From CAZPXH01 sp964591085 (GTDB lineage: Bacteria; Spirochaetota; Spirochaetia; DSM-27196; CAZPXH01), in contig CAZPXH010000004.1 of NCBI GenBank assembly GCA_964591085.1, forward strand, positions 62,001 to 126,000: a stretch of 64,000 nucleotides of DNA, in the 5' to 3' direction. This document shows, piece by piece, positions 32,089 to 41,448 of the stretch. The translations under genes were made by a program, and so were the position numbers. The number at the start of each line of letters is the position of its first letter. Within the stretch, counting starts at the first letter, position 1. Under the pieces are notes generated by a model. That model was not told the DNA's origin. It saw only the letters and a list, made by a program, of their open reading frames with translations, and ran no database searches.

Positions 32089-32838
32089 CTACATGCCCAG
32101 ACCACCGGTCACGTGAAGGACATGTCCCGTCACGTAGGTGGACAGATCGCTTGCAAGAAAGAGCGCGGCGCGAGCCACGTCCTCCCCGGTGCCCAAACGG
32201 TCCAGAGGAATCTGGGCCGTCAGGGTGCTTCGCTGCTCGTCGTTGAGCTGGCCAGTCATATCAGTCTGAATGAAACCCGGCGCAATTGCGTTCACGCGGA
32301 CCGAGCGGCTGGCCAGCTCCCGCGCCAGGCTCTTGGTCAGCCCGATGAGGCCGGCCTTGGAGCTGGCGTAGTTTGCCTGCCCGCCGTTCCCGATCACACC
32401 CACAATACTCGTGATGTTGATGATTGAGCCTTTGCGCTGGCGAATCATGGCACGGGAGACGGCGCGGGAACACAGAAAAGCGCTCCGGAGATTGACGTTC
32501 ATCACGGCGTCCCAGTCTTCCAGCTTCATCCGCATGACCAGGCCGTCCCGTGTGACTCCCGCGTTGTTGACCAGCACGTCCAGGGGACCCTCATCAAGGA
32601 CCTCCTTGACCGCAGCATCCACGGCAGTCTCATCGGCAACGTCAACGGGATGGTGGCGAACGGAAGTGTCATGTTCCCGGGCAAGCTCGGCGAACTCGTC
32701 GGTGGAATCACCGGGGCTGCGCGAGAAGTAGTGTACCTCCGCGCCGTTTTTCAGGAAGGTCCGCACGATGTCCGCACCGATCCCCCGGGAACCGCCGGTA
32801 ATCACGGCGCGCGCGCCTGCCAGAAGGCTGCTTTGCAT
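32089..32838 (-). CDS. fabG: 3-oxoacyl-ACP reductase
   Basis: 249 residues from ATG 32838, preferred to ATG 32862 because AGGAGA lies 6 bases upstream and family proteins start here. SDR features: AVITGGSRGIGADIV (NADPH loop), LDVLVNNAGVTRDGLV, INITSIVGVIGNGGQANYASSKAGLIGLTKSLA with the Ser-Tyr-Lys triad, and VNAIAPGFIQTDMT. Reduces 3-oxoacyl-ACP in fatty-acid elongation. The gene lies between fabD and fabF; no acpP is found in the 20-base fabG-fabF gap, where many bacteria carry it. Confidence 0.95.
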   Translation of the reverse strand: MQSSLLAGARAVITGGSRGIGADIVRTFLKNGAEVHYFSRSPGDSTDEFAELAREHDTSVRHHPVDVADETAVDAAVKEVLDEGPLDVLVNNAGVTRDGLVMRMKLEDWDAVMNVNLRSAFLCSRAVSRAMIRQRKGSIINITSIVGVIGNGGQANYASSKAGLIGLTKSLARELASRSVRVNAIAPGFIQTDMTGQLNDEQRSTLTAQIPLDRLGTGEDVARAALFLASDLSTYVTGHVLHVTGGLGM

Positions 32839-32858
32839 GGAATCTCCTGTTGGCTCGC

Positions 32859-33806
32859 TCATGGGGCAGAGAACTCCCGTGCGTCGGCCAGCGTTCCCGC
32901 TGCCCGAACATCACATGCGTCGGCCGCTGGTTCTGCCTTTGCCAATGCCCGCCAGTTGCCGGCAAGCACGGTCCCGGCACCGCACTCAAGGAGAATCTCC
33001 GGGCGCTGGCGCAGAATACTGTGCTCAACGGCCACCCACTGCACCGGCGAAACAAGCTGGCGGACGCAGAGATCCTTCCACTCGGCCCCGGTCTCAACGA
33101 CCTCGCCGGTGACGTTGCTCATCACCGGAATTCGCGGATCGGCAAAGCTCAGGCCCTCCAGAACCGCCCGAAACTGGTCTGCCGCGGACTGAAGGAGCGG
33201 ACTGTGGAAGGGTCCGGAGACCTTGAGCGGGATGAATCGCTTGGCACCGGCCTCCTTGAGGGGTCCCTCAGCCGCGGAGAGCCCTTCGGCGGTGCCGGCA
33301 ATGACCGTCTGTACCGGACTGTTGTGGAGCGCAGGGTAGACGTCTGAGAGGCCGGAGCAGATATCCGAGACCTCGGCAAATGACAGGCCCATGACAGCGG
33401 CCATCCCGGCTTTGCCGGCATCACTGTCGTTGGCGCGGCTTGCGGCTTCCGTCAGCCGACCGCGCTCCAGTACCAGCGGAAACACGTCCGAGCGGGATAT
33501 CACCCCGGCAGCAACAAGCGCGGCATACTCGCCCACGCTGAACCCGGCGCAGAGGTCCGGGTAGATGCCGCGATCTGCCAGAACGGCAGCCGCAGCAAGG
33601 CTGGTTGCGGTCATGGCCAGCTGGGTTACGTCTGTGGTGTTCAGCCGCTCCTCGGGGCCGTTGAAGGTGATATCAGCTATGTCAAAGCCGGCTGCATCGG
33701 AGGCCTCCTGAAAGATCTCCCGCACTGCCTGGCTGGATTCGTGGAAGTCGCGTCCCATACCGGGGTACTGAGCACCCTGACCGGGAAACAGAAAGGCGAT
33801 GTTCAC
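32859..33806 (-). CDS. fabD: malonyl-CoA:ACP transacylase
   Basis: 315 residues from GTG 33806: AAGGAG sits 5 bases before it, which decides against the upstream in-frame ATG at 33827. Landmarks: FLFPGQGAQYPGMG, AGFSVGEYAAL with the nucleophile Ser (GHSxG type, His replaced by Phe), a KVSGPFHSPLL loop with catalytic His, and VMSNVTGE. It loads malonate on ACP. First gene of the fab operon, with a promoter at 33827-33855. Confidence 0.94.
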   Translation of the reverse strand: MNIAFLFPGQGAQYPGMGRDFHESSQAVREIFQEASDAAGFDIADITFNGPEERLNTTDVTQLAMTATSLAAAAVLADRGIYPDLCAGFSVGEYAALVAAGVISRSDVFPLVLERGRLTEAASRANDSDAGKAGMAAVMGLSFAEVSDICSGLSDVYPALHNSPVQTVIAGTAEGLSAAEGPLKEAGAKRFIPLKVSGPFHSPLLQSAADQFRAVLEGLSFADPRIPVMSNVTGEVVETGAEWKDLCVRQLVSPVQWVAVEHSILRQRPEILLECGAGTVLAGNWRALAKAEPAADACDVRAAGTLADAREFSAP

Positions 33807-33826
33807 GGGGACTCCTTGAGCCGCCA

Positions 33827-33855
33827 TTTGAACGGCCGGGTACTGCAGCTGTCAA
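33827..33855 (-). promoter_or_regulatory. promoter of the fabD-fabG-fabF operon
   Basis: Minus strand TTGACA (33855-33850), 17-base spacer, TTCAAA (33832-33827). The -10 box is weak. It lies 20 bases before the fabD GTG and within 12 bases of the opposing fabH -35 box, so the two promoters are back to back. Confidence 0.5.
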
Positions 33856-33866
33856 GACGCCGTCAA

Positions 33867-33896
33867 TTGACCGCGTTCCATCGGCGCCCCTATCAT
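33867..33896 (+). promoter_or_regulatory. promoter of fabH
   Basis: TTGACC (33867-33872), 18-base spacer, TATCAT (33891-33896). Leader of about 22 bases with GGAAGGA before the ATG at 33926. Confidence 0.65.
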
Positions 33897-33925
33897 CCCG
33901 CCAACCCCACCGGAAGGACCTGCCC

Positions 33926-34927
33926 ATGGGAGCGCTTATCCGCGCGGTCGGCACGTATCTGCCATCCCGCCGGATGTCCAACGATGATCTGGCAACAATC
34001 GTGGACACATCAGACGAATGGATCTACTCGCACACCGGAATCCGCTATCGGCACATTGCCGCAGACAACGAGGCGGCGAGTGACCTGGCGGTTGCGGCGG
34101 TACGGAGTCTGGTAAGCCTGGACGGAACCGCGGTTGATCCGGCTGCAGTGGATCTGATCCTGCTTGCTACAAGCACGCCCGACCACCCGGGACTGCCTTC
34201 AACCGCCAGTATCGTGCAGGACCGGATTGGCGCGCGGGCAGCGGGCGCCATGGATATCGTGGCGGCCTGCAGTGGGTTTGTGTACGCCCTGGAGACGGCC
34301 CGCGCGTACGTGGAGTCCGGAGCGGCGGAATCCGTGCTGGTGATCGGTTCTGAGGTGTACAGCCGGATTCTCAACTGGGAGGACCGCCGCTCCTGCGTGC
34401 TCTTTGGCGACGGCGCCGGCGCGGTGCTTGTGTCCCGTTCGGCCGGAGATGGCACGGAAGCGGGACGCGGACTGCAATCGGCACTTCTGGCATCCGACGG
34501 CTCGGGTGCCGAGTGCCTGATGCGCGAGGCCGGAGGGTCCAGAAAGCCTCTTGAACCCGGTGTCACCACCAATGCGGAACTTATGCTCAGCATGGATGGC
34601 CGGAAGGTCTACTACTTTGCGGTGCAGGCCATCATTGACACCATCACAGGCCTGCTCCGGCGGAACAACCTGAACTTTGATGACATTGACTGGGTGGTTC
34701 CACACCAGGCAAACGTCCGCATCATAGACGCGGCCTGCAAGCGCGCCGGGTGGGACCGTTCCCGCTTCTTCATGAACATTGAGCGCTATGCAAACACTTC
34801 CGCTGCAAGCATTCCCATTGCCCTCGCAGAGCTGCAGGCGGATGGCGCGCTTCAGGCAGGTTCGCGCATCATTACCGTGGGCTTCGGCGGGGGGCTGAGC
34901 TACGGGGGCAACTACCTGGTCTGGTGA
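33926..34927 (+). CDS. fabH: beta-ketoacyl-ACP synthase III
   Basis: 333 residues. Initiates fatty-acid synthesis by condensing an acyl-CoA with malonyl-ACP. Landmarks: DEWIYSHTGIRYRHIA, DIVAACSGFVYALE with Cys 115, VVPHQANVRIIDA (His) and ERYANTSAASIPIAL (Asn), ending FGGGLSYG. Divergent from the fabD operon. The last 16 bases overlap the convergent addA gene. Confidence 0.96.
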   Translation: MGALIRAVGTYLPSRRMSNDDLATIVDTSDEWIYSHTGIRYRHIAADNEAASDLAVAAVRSLVSLDGTAVDPAAVDLILLATSTPDHPGLPSTASIVQDRIGARAAGAMDIVAACSGFVYALETARAYVESGAAESVLVIGSEVYSRILNWEDRRSCVLFGDGAGAVLVSRSAGDGTEAGRGLQSALLASDGSGAECLMREAGGSRKPLEPGVTTNAELMLSMDGRKVYYFAVQAIIDTITGLLRRNNLNFDDIDWVVPHQANVRIIDAACKRAGWDRSRFFMNIERYANTSAASIPIALAELQADGALQAGSRIITVGFGGGLSYGGNYLVW

Positions 34928-37900
34928 TTGGCAAGGTGTGCCGCAATCCGCCCGAGTTCCTGCTGCAGGGGACCGTCTGCGGAGTACGGCATGATCCGGT
35001 CCAGCCGCCCGCTCCGCGCGGCATATCTATACAACTCCACCTCCGCGCCGGGATTCTCCGGGAGTTCCGGCGGGCGCAGGTACTGCGCAAAGGCGGCGTA
35101 CAGGGATAGCTGCAAGCGATAAGAGTCGGCACGAAGCTCGGCATCGGTCTTGAAGTCCACAATCACAATGCGCGCAGGGCAGAACCCGACACAGTCCAGC
35201 TGCGCACGAACCTTCCAGCGCCTTCCATCCGGAAGTGGCACAGCCCCAAGGGCGGGAAGCTCTAGCTCAATCAAATCCATCTGCCCAAGCAAGACCGGAA
35301 GCTCCGAGGCGCTGTACACCTCGGCCACCAGGTCCAGAGAGGCTTGGATCTCCGGTGTTCGGCTTCCCTCGCCCGGCTCTTGCGGTTCCGGACCGTGCAG
35401 GCTCACAGCCGCTCCCAGGTCCCGCCGAATCAGTGAATCCAGCAACTCATGGACCCGCGTGCCGAATTCGGTGGCCTGCACATGCCCACTGGGCTGGTAG
35501 GGAAGCAACGGTTCCGGAACCGAGGGAGGACCGGCATCCAGTTCTCCGGACTGATGCCGCAGAGTCTGATGGAGGTCTTGAAGCGTGGTCGCGGCAAAGG
35601 TGTCCGGCATAACGCGAAGCTCGGCGGGCTCCCTGGCGGATATGGCCAGAAGCTGATCCCGGTCTACAAGCTGTCGGGCCCTCCAGGGGCCCTCCTGCGG
35701 GGGAATACCGGAAAGCGCAAGCTGGGGGATGTCCGGAAGAGACTTGAGGCCAGCCTCCAGATTGTGCAGCAAGTCTTCCCGGGATGTTGGCAGGCCAATG
35801 GCGGAGAGCACGTGGTAGAGGTAGCTCAGCTCGGGAACCTGTTTGTTCGTGCCCCGAAAGTAGGCGCAGAGGATCAACGAATCTTTCGCGCGGGTCAGTG
35901 CAACGTAGAGTTTGCGCCGGAGCTCCGCGTCTACAGCTTGCTCGGCGGCGCGGGCCGCGCTCGACCACAGATAGCCGGGCGGATTGGAGCCCAGATGGAC
36001 CCGGATACGGTCCGGGCTGTCCTGCACAAGCCGTGACTCCCGGGTGTTCTCGGCGGTTCCAAGCCCCGCAACCAGCACAAGCCGATACTCAAGTCCCTTG
36101 GACTTGTGGATTGAGAGGATGCTCAGGGCGTTCCCGCGGCCCGGCTCCTCGTCCCCGTCCAGCCGCTGTCCTCCCGCAAGCTCCGGCTCCAGCCAGTCCA
36201 GGAAGGCTCGCGGGCTTCTGCCGCTGAAGCGGGCGGCCTCCGTCCTCAGAGTGGTGAAGGACGCAAGGTAGGGGTGCAGATCCAGGCGCTCCAGCACAAA
36301 CCAGCGGTAGCCGAGGTCATACCAGGCGCGGTCCAGCAGCTCCACGGCACTCAGATCCGCGCGGCGGAGCTCGGAGATACGCCCAAGCAGGCCACCCATC
36401 CGCTCCTGATCCACAGCTGAGAGTCCCGGCGGTAGTTCTTCCACTGAGGTGATCGGCCCGCGCTGCATGAGTGCGGAAGCGGCCTCCGGGCTGAGCGCCG
36501 TAAACGGACCGCGCACCAGCACCGCCCATGCGTAGGGATCCGCCGGACCGCAGATTGTGCGCAAGACTGCCCACAAATCGTTTGCGGGGGCCTCCGCCAG
36601 AATGGAGCGGTCAATTGCCGCCGAGAACGGGACGCCGTGTCGGCGAAGTGCGCGCTCCCAGGCATGCTGTTGGCGGTAGGTGGGCAAGAGGATGGCGCAG
36701 TCGGCGTACGGGATATCGCGTGCTTCCGCCTCCTCCTTCAGTGCCCGGACGCCCGCCTCCGCCTCCTCGTCCTCCGGCGTCCAGCGGTTCGGTTCGCGGT
36801 CATCGTCCCGAACTCCCAGAATCAGGCGCGCGCAGACCTCGTCTGTGGCAGCGGCGGAGTTCGCCACACCGGCGATAGCGGGCGCAAAGCTCGTGTCCCA
36901 CTCCTCCGGTTGCTCCGGGAAGACTCGAGAGAAGATATGGTTGGTGAATGCCACCAGTGGCGGGCTCAGGCGGTAGGTACGCGTGAGCTGGACGGTTCTC
37001 CCACCCTGCTCCTCCAGACTGGATGCCATGCCGTTGAACACCGACACGTCTGCCCCACGGAAGCGATAGATGCTCTGTTTCGCGTCCCCAACAAAGAACA
37101 GGCGGTCTGGCTGCAGCTCGTCAGACATGGGGATGCGGGTTGTAATCTCTTCCCTTCCGGCAATCAGGTAGAGCAGATCCCGCTGCAGCGAGTTGTTGTC
37201 CTGGAACTCATCAATGAGGCACGCGCTGATCCCGTTACGTACCCGCCGCAGCAAGTCTTCCTGGGACAGCAGCAGGTCCAGGGCAAGGGACAGGAGGTCC
37301 TGAAACCCCAGGAGTCCCTGGTCCCGACGATGCGCCGAGTATTCGCCCAAGAAGCGCCCTAACAATCGGTAGACAGCCTCACGCCTCGGGCGATTCTCAA
37401 TGTCGGGCTGCTGCTCGGCCGCGGGGAACACGACCATCTCCTTCCATCGAGTCAGGAGCTCCTTGAGGCTGATAAGCGGCTCCTTGGTAATCTTGCCGCC
37501 TGGCAGCGGAAAGACCGCGGAAGCCAGAACAGAGACTTCCTCGGTCCAGTCTCCAGCGTTGTCCAGCTGCGATTGCACAGCGGGGAAGTACTCGCCGGCT
37601 CGTTCCCAGGTCTTGCTGTCGGATCGTTCCGTGGAGAGCAGGGCAAGAATCTCCGAGAGGGTACGTTGCGCGGTTTCACGCACCTTGGCGAACTGCTCCG
37701 CAAGCTCCTCGTCGTCGCGCTCAAGAAGCTCCGATGCGTCGGGCACCCGGCTCAGTGGGCGCGAACGGGCAAGAGGGAGCAAACCGAGTTGCAGCAGGTC
37801 GTCCAGGCTTCTGGCCGGATTCCAGCCCGCTATTCCCGGATCCTCCGCATTAGAAAGCAGGAAGTCCCGCGCAAAGTCCAGCGTGCGCTCGTCTCCGCCT

Positions 37901-38265
37901 TCCTCGAGCATACCGATCTCCGGCGGAAGCTGGAGCGCACCCGGATTCTGGCGGATGATCTCCAGACAGAAGCTGTCCAGGGTTCCGATTCGGATGCGCT
38001 CCAGATCCAGCTGCTCGCTATCGGTTCCGGTGCTCCTCCCGACCAGTTCCGTTACTATCCGGTCCCGCATCTCCGCGGCGGCCTTCCGCGTAAAGGTGAG
38101 CGCCAGGATTCGCTCAAGGGGAACCCCGTCAGAAACCAGCCGGAGGTAGCGCTCTACAAGCACGGCCGTCTTGCCGGTGCCAGCGCTTGCAGTAACCACC
38201 ATGTTCCCGGTTCCCGAGATCGCGTCCTGCTGCTCAGGGTTCAGAGTTCTGCGAAGCTCGGCCAT
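34912..38265 (-). CDS. addA: AddA-type helicase-nuclease
   Basis: 1117 residues from ATG 38265 (TGATG overlap with the upstream addB stop). UvrD-like helicase: TASAGTGKTAVLVERYL (Walker A), LTFTRKAAAEMRDRI, CLIDEFQDNNSLQRDLL, FVGDAKQSIYRFRGADVSVF, LSIHKSKGLEYRLVLVAGLG and RRKLYVALTRAKDSLILC. The C-terminal 250 residues hold a RecB-family nuclease with GTRVHELLD, GRRWKVRAQLDCVGF and IVIVDFKTDAELR. AddAB processes double-strand ends for RecA. Replaces RecBCD in many bacteria. Same strand and coupled to addB. Confidence 0.92.
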   Translation of the reverse strand: MAELRRTLNPEQQDAISGTGNMVVTASAGTGKTAVLVERYLRLVSDGVPLERILALTFTRKAAAEMRDRIVTELVGRSTGTDSEQLDLERIRIGTLDSFCLEIIRQNPGALQLPPEIGMLEEGGDERTLDFARDFLLSNAEDPGIAGWNPARSLDDLLQLGLLPLARSRPLSRVPDASELLERDDEELAEQFAKVRETAQRTLSEILALLSTERSDSKTWERAGEYFPAVQSQLDNAGDWTEEVSVLASAVFPLPGGKITKEPLISLKELLTRWKEMVVFPAAEQQPDIENRPRREAVYRLLGRFLGEYSAHRRDQGLLGFQDLLSLALDLLLSQEDLLRRVRNGISACLIDEFQDNNSLQRDLLYLIAGREEITTRIPMSDELQPDRLFFVGDAKQSIYRFRGADVSVFNGMASSLEEQGGRTVQLTRTYRLSPPLVAFTNHIFSRVFPEQPEEWDTSFAPAIAGVANSAAATDEVCARLILGVRDDDREPNRWTPEDEEAEAGVRALKEEAEARDIPYADCAILLPTYRQQHAWERALRRHGVPFSAAIDRSILAEAPANDLWAVLRTICGPADPYAWAVLVRGPFTALSPEAASALMQRGPITSVEELPPGLSAVDQERMGGLLGRISELRRADLSAVELLDRAWYDLGYRWFVLERLDLHPYLASFTTLRTEAARFSGRSPRAFLDWLEPELAGGQRLDGDEEPGRGNALSILSIHKSKGLEYRLVLVAGLGTAENTRESRLVQDSPDRIRVHLGSNPPGYLWSSAARAAEQAVDAELRRKLYVALTRAKDSLILCAYFRGTNKQVPELSYLYHVLSAIGLPTSREDLLHNLEAGLKSLPDIPQLALSGIPPQEGPWRARQLVDRDQLLAISAREPAELRVMPDTFAATTLQDLHQTLRHQSGELDAGPPSVPEPLLPYQPSGHVQATEFGTRVHELLDSLIRRDLGAAVSLHGPEPQEPGEGSRTPEIQASLDLVAEVYSASELPVLLGQMDLIELELPALGAVPLPDGRRWKVRAQLDCVGFCPARIVIVDFKTDAELRADSYRLQLSLYAAFAQYLRPPELPENPGAEVELYRYAARSGRLDRIMPYSADGPLQQELGRIAAHLANHQTR

Positions 38266-40904
38266 CAGCGGACCACGTAGCGCTGCCGGCAAACGGCGCG
38301 CGCGGGGCATTCGGCGCAGCCCTCGCCGTCTCCGGGAACTGCATAGGTACCCGTTCGGGCCGCTGCTGCTGCCTGCTCGCAGTCCGCGAGGAGGCGTGCG
38401 AGCTTGCTTGTGCCGGCAGCCTCGGTCAGGTGCTCCGTCCCCGAACTGGCAATCGCCCGGGAATCCTCGTCTGCGAAAGCAAAACGATACTCGGCCTGCC
38501 AGCCTTGGGCGCTGGAGGCGAGTTCAGCGTCTCCGGATGCCAGCAGAACGTAGGCCTGAAGCTGGTACTCGGGGAAGCTGGCCCGAGTATCAGTTTCAAT
38601 GACCTTGAGCCCACCACGGATTCGAGCCGGGCGTCCGGTCTTGAAGTCAACAATCACCAGGCGGCCGTCGGCGCTCTGCAGCATGGCATCCACCCTTCCC
38701 CGAATCGGGAGGCCCGCGATCGCACCTTCCAGGACACGCTCTATCCCCGCACAAACCGCGCCCGGCCAGGCTTCCGCAACGCCGGAGAGCAGAACACGCG
38801 CCGTTTCTGTGGCGCGCGCTGCCAACAGTGGAAGCAGCGCTTCCGACACGGACAGCTCCCGGGAGAGGTAGGCGCGGATGTGATCCCGGATCGCCGGCGC
38901 GGCATCCTCGGGGTCCGAACCCTCAAGTACAGACGGCAGAAATTCCGCGACTGCCGAATGGACTGCGCTCCCCAAGGCCATGTAGGGATGCAAAGACGGC
39001 GCTTCCGCCGCACTGGCGCGAAATTCGCTCCCCACAAGCCACGCGAAGGGGCATCCAATACGGCGCCCGAGCGCGCTCGCACTTACCGGCGGCAGGCCTT
39101 CTGCGCTGCTGAGGAACAGCGGAGCGTCCGCAAGGTCCGCCTTCCGATACTGGAGTGCTCGCTCCGCGGCAAAGCGCAGGCCGCGGTTGAGCACCGGGCT
39201 TCTGCCGCTGTCTGGTGGTCTGGCGAGCACTTCCTGCATGCCATCCGCACCAACCTGTTGGCCGTCCGCCGTGGCGAAGGTCCGGGCTACCGCGTGAGAA
39301 TCAGCCTCGTCAGGCGCGGGAAACGGTGCTCCGGGGCTGGTGGGAAATCCCCACTTCAGTAACGGGGCCGGCACCGCGCTGGCCGTTCCTCGCCGGAACC
39401 GGGCCATGCTGAGGTGAAGCGCACGCGTTCCGCCATAGCCCCGCAGGTACGACGAGGTCAGATTCGGGATGCCGTCCGCAAGGACGGATTCAAGCACGGG
39501 CGGCAGGATTCCATACGGCGATGACTGGACCTTCACCGCATCCGCATCCGCGCCAATCAACACGTGGACAGCCAGCGGAGCGCCAGCAAGCACCCGGTAC
39601 TCGAACACCGGCACTCCTTCCTGGGATGACTGGGGCACGTAGCGCTCCTGATCCAGAAGGTCCGTCCACCTGGCAAGCGGGTCAGAAACGGTGATACCCA
39701 GGCGCCCCTCTGCAGAGGCGAGGTCGTTCAGGAGATCGTTCATCCGTTGGAGTGCGCGTTCATCCGCGTTGCCCCAGGACCGGCCGTCCACGCAGCGGTC
39801 CAGAACGCTGGACCACGCCCCGCGCAGCTCAACCGCATCACGCGCCCTGATCAGCGCGGAGCTCCGCTCCATGAGACGGGACAGCGCCGACCGTCCTGCC
39901 GTGTCTGATCCAAGGGCCAAAAGCAGGGGTGCCGTCTGACCGGGTCTCGGTACGGAGATGGGGCCCTTTTTGCGGACGCGGTTCATTGCAGCTTCCAGCG
40001 CTGGCCCGTCGCGCAGCGGTACCGTGGCAAAGCCTGTCAGTTCGGCCACAAGCTCCGCGCGGAAACCGGACCGCGCAGCCCGAATCAGGCTGTTGAGCCA
40101 GCGGCCCGGCAGGCTCCCGGAGAGCGCGGTCCCACTGCGGAAAACAAGCGGAACGCCTACAAGCCTGGCAGCGGAGGCCAGATCCTCGCGGCACTGTTGA
40201 AGACCGGAAACGGACAGCGCAAGATCGGAGAGTACGGTACCCGTCTCCAGCTCGTCCCGAAGAAGGCTGAGCGCCGCGTACCGTTCGTCCCGGTCCGTGT
40301 GAAAGTGGCGGTAATATCGGCCGGATCCCGGGGTTGCGGGGAACCTGTCCAGATTTACAACCGGCAGGTGCGCCAGGGCCTTGTCCCGCGTGCCGAAGTA
40401 GCGGGGGCCATCCAGCAGGAGCTCAGGAAACACCAGGCACGCGCTTGGAGCGGGTGGCAGCTCGGAGACGGGAGCCGCCTCAGGGTCAGAGAGATCCAGC
40501 TCGGAGAGGCGGGACTCCCACGCTGCTCCAAGGGCTGCGAGGGCCAGTCGCTGATCAGCCAGCACGGGACTGGCCGCTGTGCGGAGTGCGTTGGGCAGAA
40601 GCGCTGCTACCGGGCGGATGAGGCTGCCGGCAGACACCTCACCAAACAGCGTGCCCAGCGCATCGGCCTGTTCGGAGATGATTGCTGCGGCAAGCACGAG
40701 CCGCTCGGTGCGGTTCACCGGCGGGTGGGCCGGCGAATCACGGTACCACCGGTCTTTGTAGGCATCCCAGCTGATAAACCGGTCGCGCCGGATAGCGATC
40801 AGGCCGTCTTCTTTGAGGCAGGCCTCCAGCCAGCGGTCGGCAAGGACCTGGGACGGGAACACCACGGGATTCCGTGATGCATAGCTGAGCAGGAGATCGG
40901 TCAC
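38265..40904 (-). CDS. addB: AddB-type nuclease with iron-sulfur staple
   Basis: 879 residues, shorter than the Bacillus AddB (about 1160). No Walker A is seen at the N-terminus, so the helicase-like part is degenerate. The C-terminal nuclease contains PIRGRVDAMLQSADGRLVIVDFKTGRPARI. The four Cys of the AddB 4Fe-4S cluster are visible: one in GRRIGCPFAWLV and three in GEGCAECPARAVCRQR (C-x2-C-x5-C). The stop overlaps the addA start, so the subunits are coupled. Confidence 0.86.
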   Translation of the reverse strand: MTDLLLSYASRNPVVFPSQVLADRWLEACLKEDGLIAIRRDRFISWDAYKDRWYRDSPAHPPVNRTERLVLAAAIISEQADALGTLFGEVSAGSLIRPVAALLPNALRTAASPVLADQRLALAALGAAWESRLSELDLSDPEAAPVSELPPAPSACLVFPELLLDGPRYFGTRDKALAHLPVVNLDRFPATPGSGRYYRHFHTDRDERYAALSLLRDELETGTVLSDLALSVSGLQQCREDLASAARLVGVPLVFRSGTALSGSLPGRWLNSLIRAARSGFRAELVAELTGFATVPLRDGPALEAAMNRVRKKGPISVPRPGQTAPLLLALGSDTAGRSALSRLMERSSALIRARDAVELRGAWSSVLDRCVDGRSWGNADERALQRMNDLLNDLASAEGRLGITVSDPLARWTDLLDQERYVPQSSQEGVPVFEYRVLAGAPLAVHVLIGADADAVKVQSSPYGILPPVLESVLADGIPNLTSSYLRGYGGTRALHLSMARFRRGTASAVPAPLLKWGFPTSPGAPFPAPDEADSHAVARTFATADGQQVGADGMQEVLARPPDSGRSPVLNRGLRFAAERALQYRKADLADAPLFLSSAEGLPPVSASALGRRIGCPFAWLVGSEFRASAAEAPSLHPYMALGSAVHSAVAEFLPSVLEGSDPEDAAPAIRDHIRAYLSRELSVSEALLPLLAARATETARVLLSGVAEAWPGAVCAGIERVLEGAIAGLPIRGRVDAMLQSADGRLVIVDFKTGRPARIRGGLKVIETDTRASFPEYQLQAYVLLASGDAELASSAQGWQAEYRFAFADEDSRAIASSGTEHLTEAAGTSKLARLLADCEQAAAAARTGTYAVPGDGEGCAECPARAVCRQRYVVR

Positions 40905-41023
40905 CAGCTACAGCGTAGCACCGGGACCGGCGGACGCGAACCGGATAGAGGCCGACTACAGCAAAACCACTTATGCCGAACACCAGTGCTCCGATACTCA
41001 CCAACAGAAGGAGAACGGCCGGT

Positions 41024-41251
41024 ATGAGTTTTCAGATCGGACAGCGATATCGCGTACAGAGTGCCCCGCGCATTGAGACCAACCTGGAGATTCTCCGAGT
41101 GGATCCCCAGGATCTGCTGGTGCTGATCACCACCGAGAGTGAGATGCAGCACAGCAGCAACACCGAGCGCATGACCTACCACCTCATGGAAACCTGTGTT
41201 CGGACCGGATACCTCACGGAGATCGCCCCCGCCATGAAAGCGGCCGGCTGA
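41024..41251 (+). CDS. hypothetical small protein
   Basis: 75 residues from ATG 41024 with AAGGAGAACGG about 7 bases upstream; the frame extends to 40973 but the site supports this start. A compact mixed fold is likely: YRVQSAPRIETNLEILRVDPQDLLVLITTES, then MQHSSNTERMTYHLMETCVRTGYLTEIA. No domain recognised. It stands alone between the divergent addB and the tRNA-Ala promoter. A GGCGGAGC / GCTCTGCC hairpin (41263-41288) follows without a T-tract. Confidence 0.65.
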   Translation: MSFQIGQRYRVQSAPRIETNLEILRVDPQDLLVLITTESEMQHSSNTERMTYHLMETCVRTGYLTEIAPAMKAAG

Positions 41252-41292
41252 ATGGGCCGTGGCGGAGCACAATCTGTTCGCTCTGCCGAATC

Positions 41293-41322
41293 TTGACAGT
41301 CCCGGTCAGCGCTGCGTAATCT
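41293..41322 (+). promoter_or_regulatory. promoter of tRNA-Ala
   Basis: TTGACA (41293-41298), 18-base spacer, TAATCT (41317-41322). The tRNA begins 34 bases after the -10 box. Confidence 0.7.
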
Positions 41323-41353
41323 TACCTTCGGTAAGGACGGAGATCCTCCGTCC
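41321..41353 (+). repeat. tandem inverted repeats in the tRNA-Ala leader
   Basis: Two adjacent hairpins: CTTACC-TTC-GGTAAG (41321-41335, 6 bp, overlapping the -10 box) and GGACGGAG-ATC-CTCCGTCC (41335-41353, 8 bp), ending 3 bases before the tRNA. The second would sit in the pre-tRNA 5' leader. Confidence 0.7.
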
Positions 41354-41356
41354 CGT

Positions 41357-41430
41357 GGGGGTGTAGCTCAGCTGGCTAGAGTACTTGAATGGCATTCAAG
41401 GGGTCACGGGTTCGACTCCCGTCACCTCCA
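41357..41430 (+). tRNA. tRNA-Ala (GGC)
   Basis: Acceptor GGGGGTG pairs with CACCTCC (one G-T). The D-arm is GCTCAGCTGGCTAGAGT. The anticodon arm CTTGA-ATGGCAT-TCAAG gives anticodon GGC. The T-arm is CGGGTTCGACTCCCG. Discriminator A at 41430; CCA not encoded. Only 18 bases separate it from the next coding region. Confidence 0.95.
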
Positions 41431-41448
41431 CTCACGGGAACAGGGGCT

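Noticed and set aside
41389..41448. Upstream extension of the coiled-coil gene into tRNA-Ala
   Set aside because: Would make tRNA sequence coding; the GTG at 41449 just after the tRNA is more plausible.
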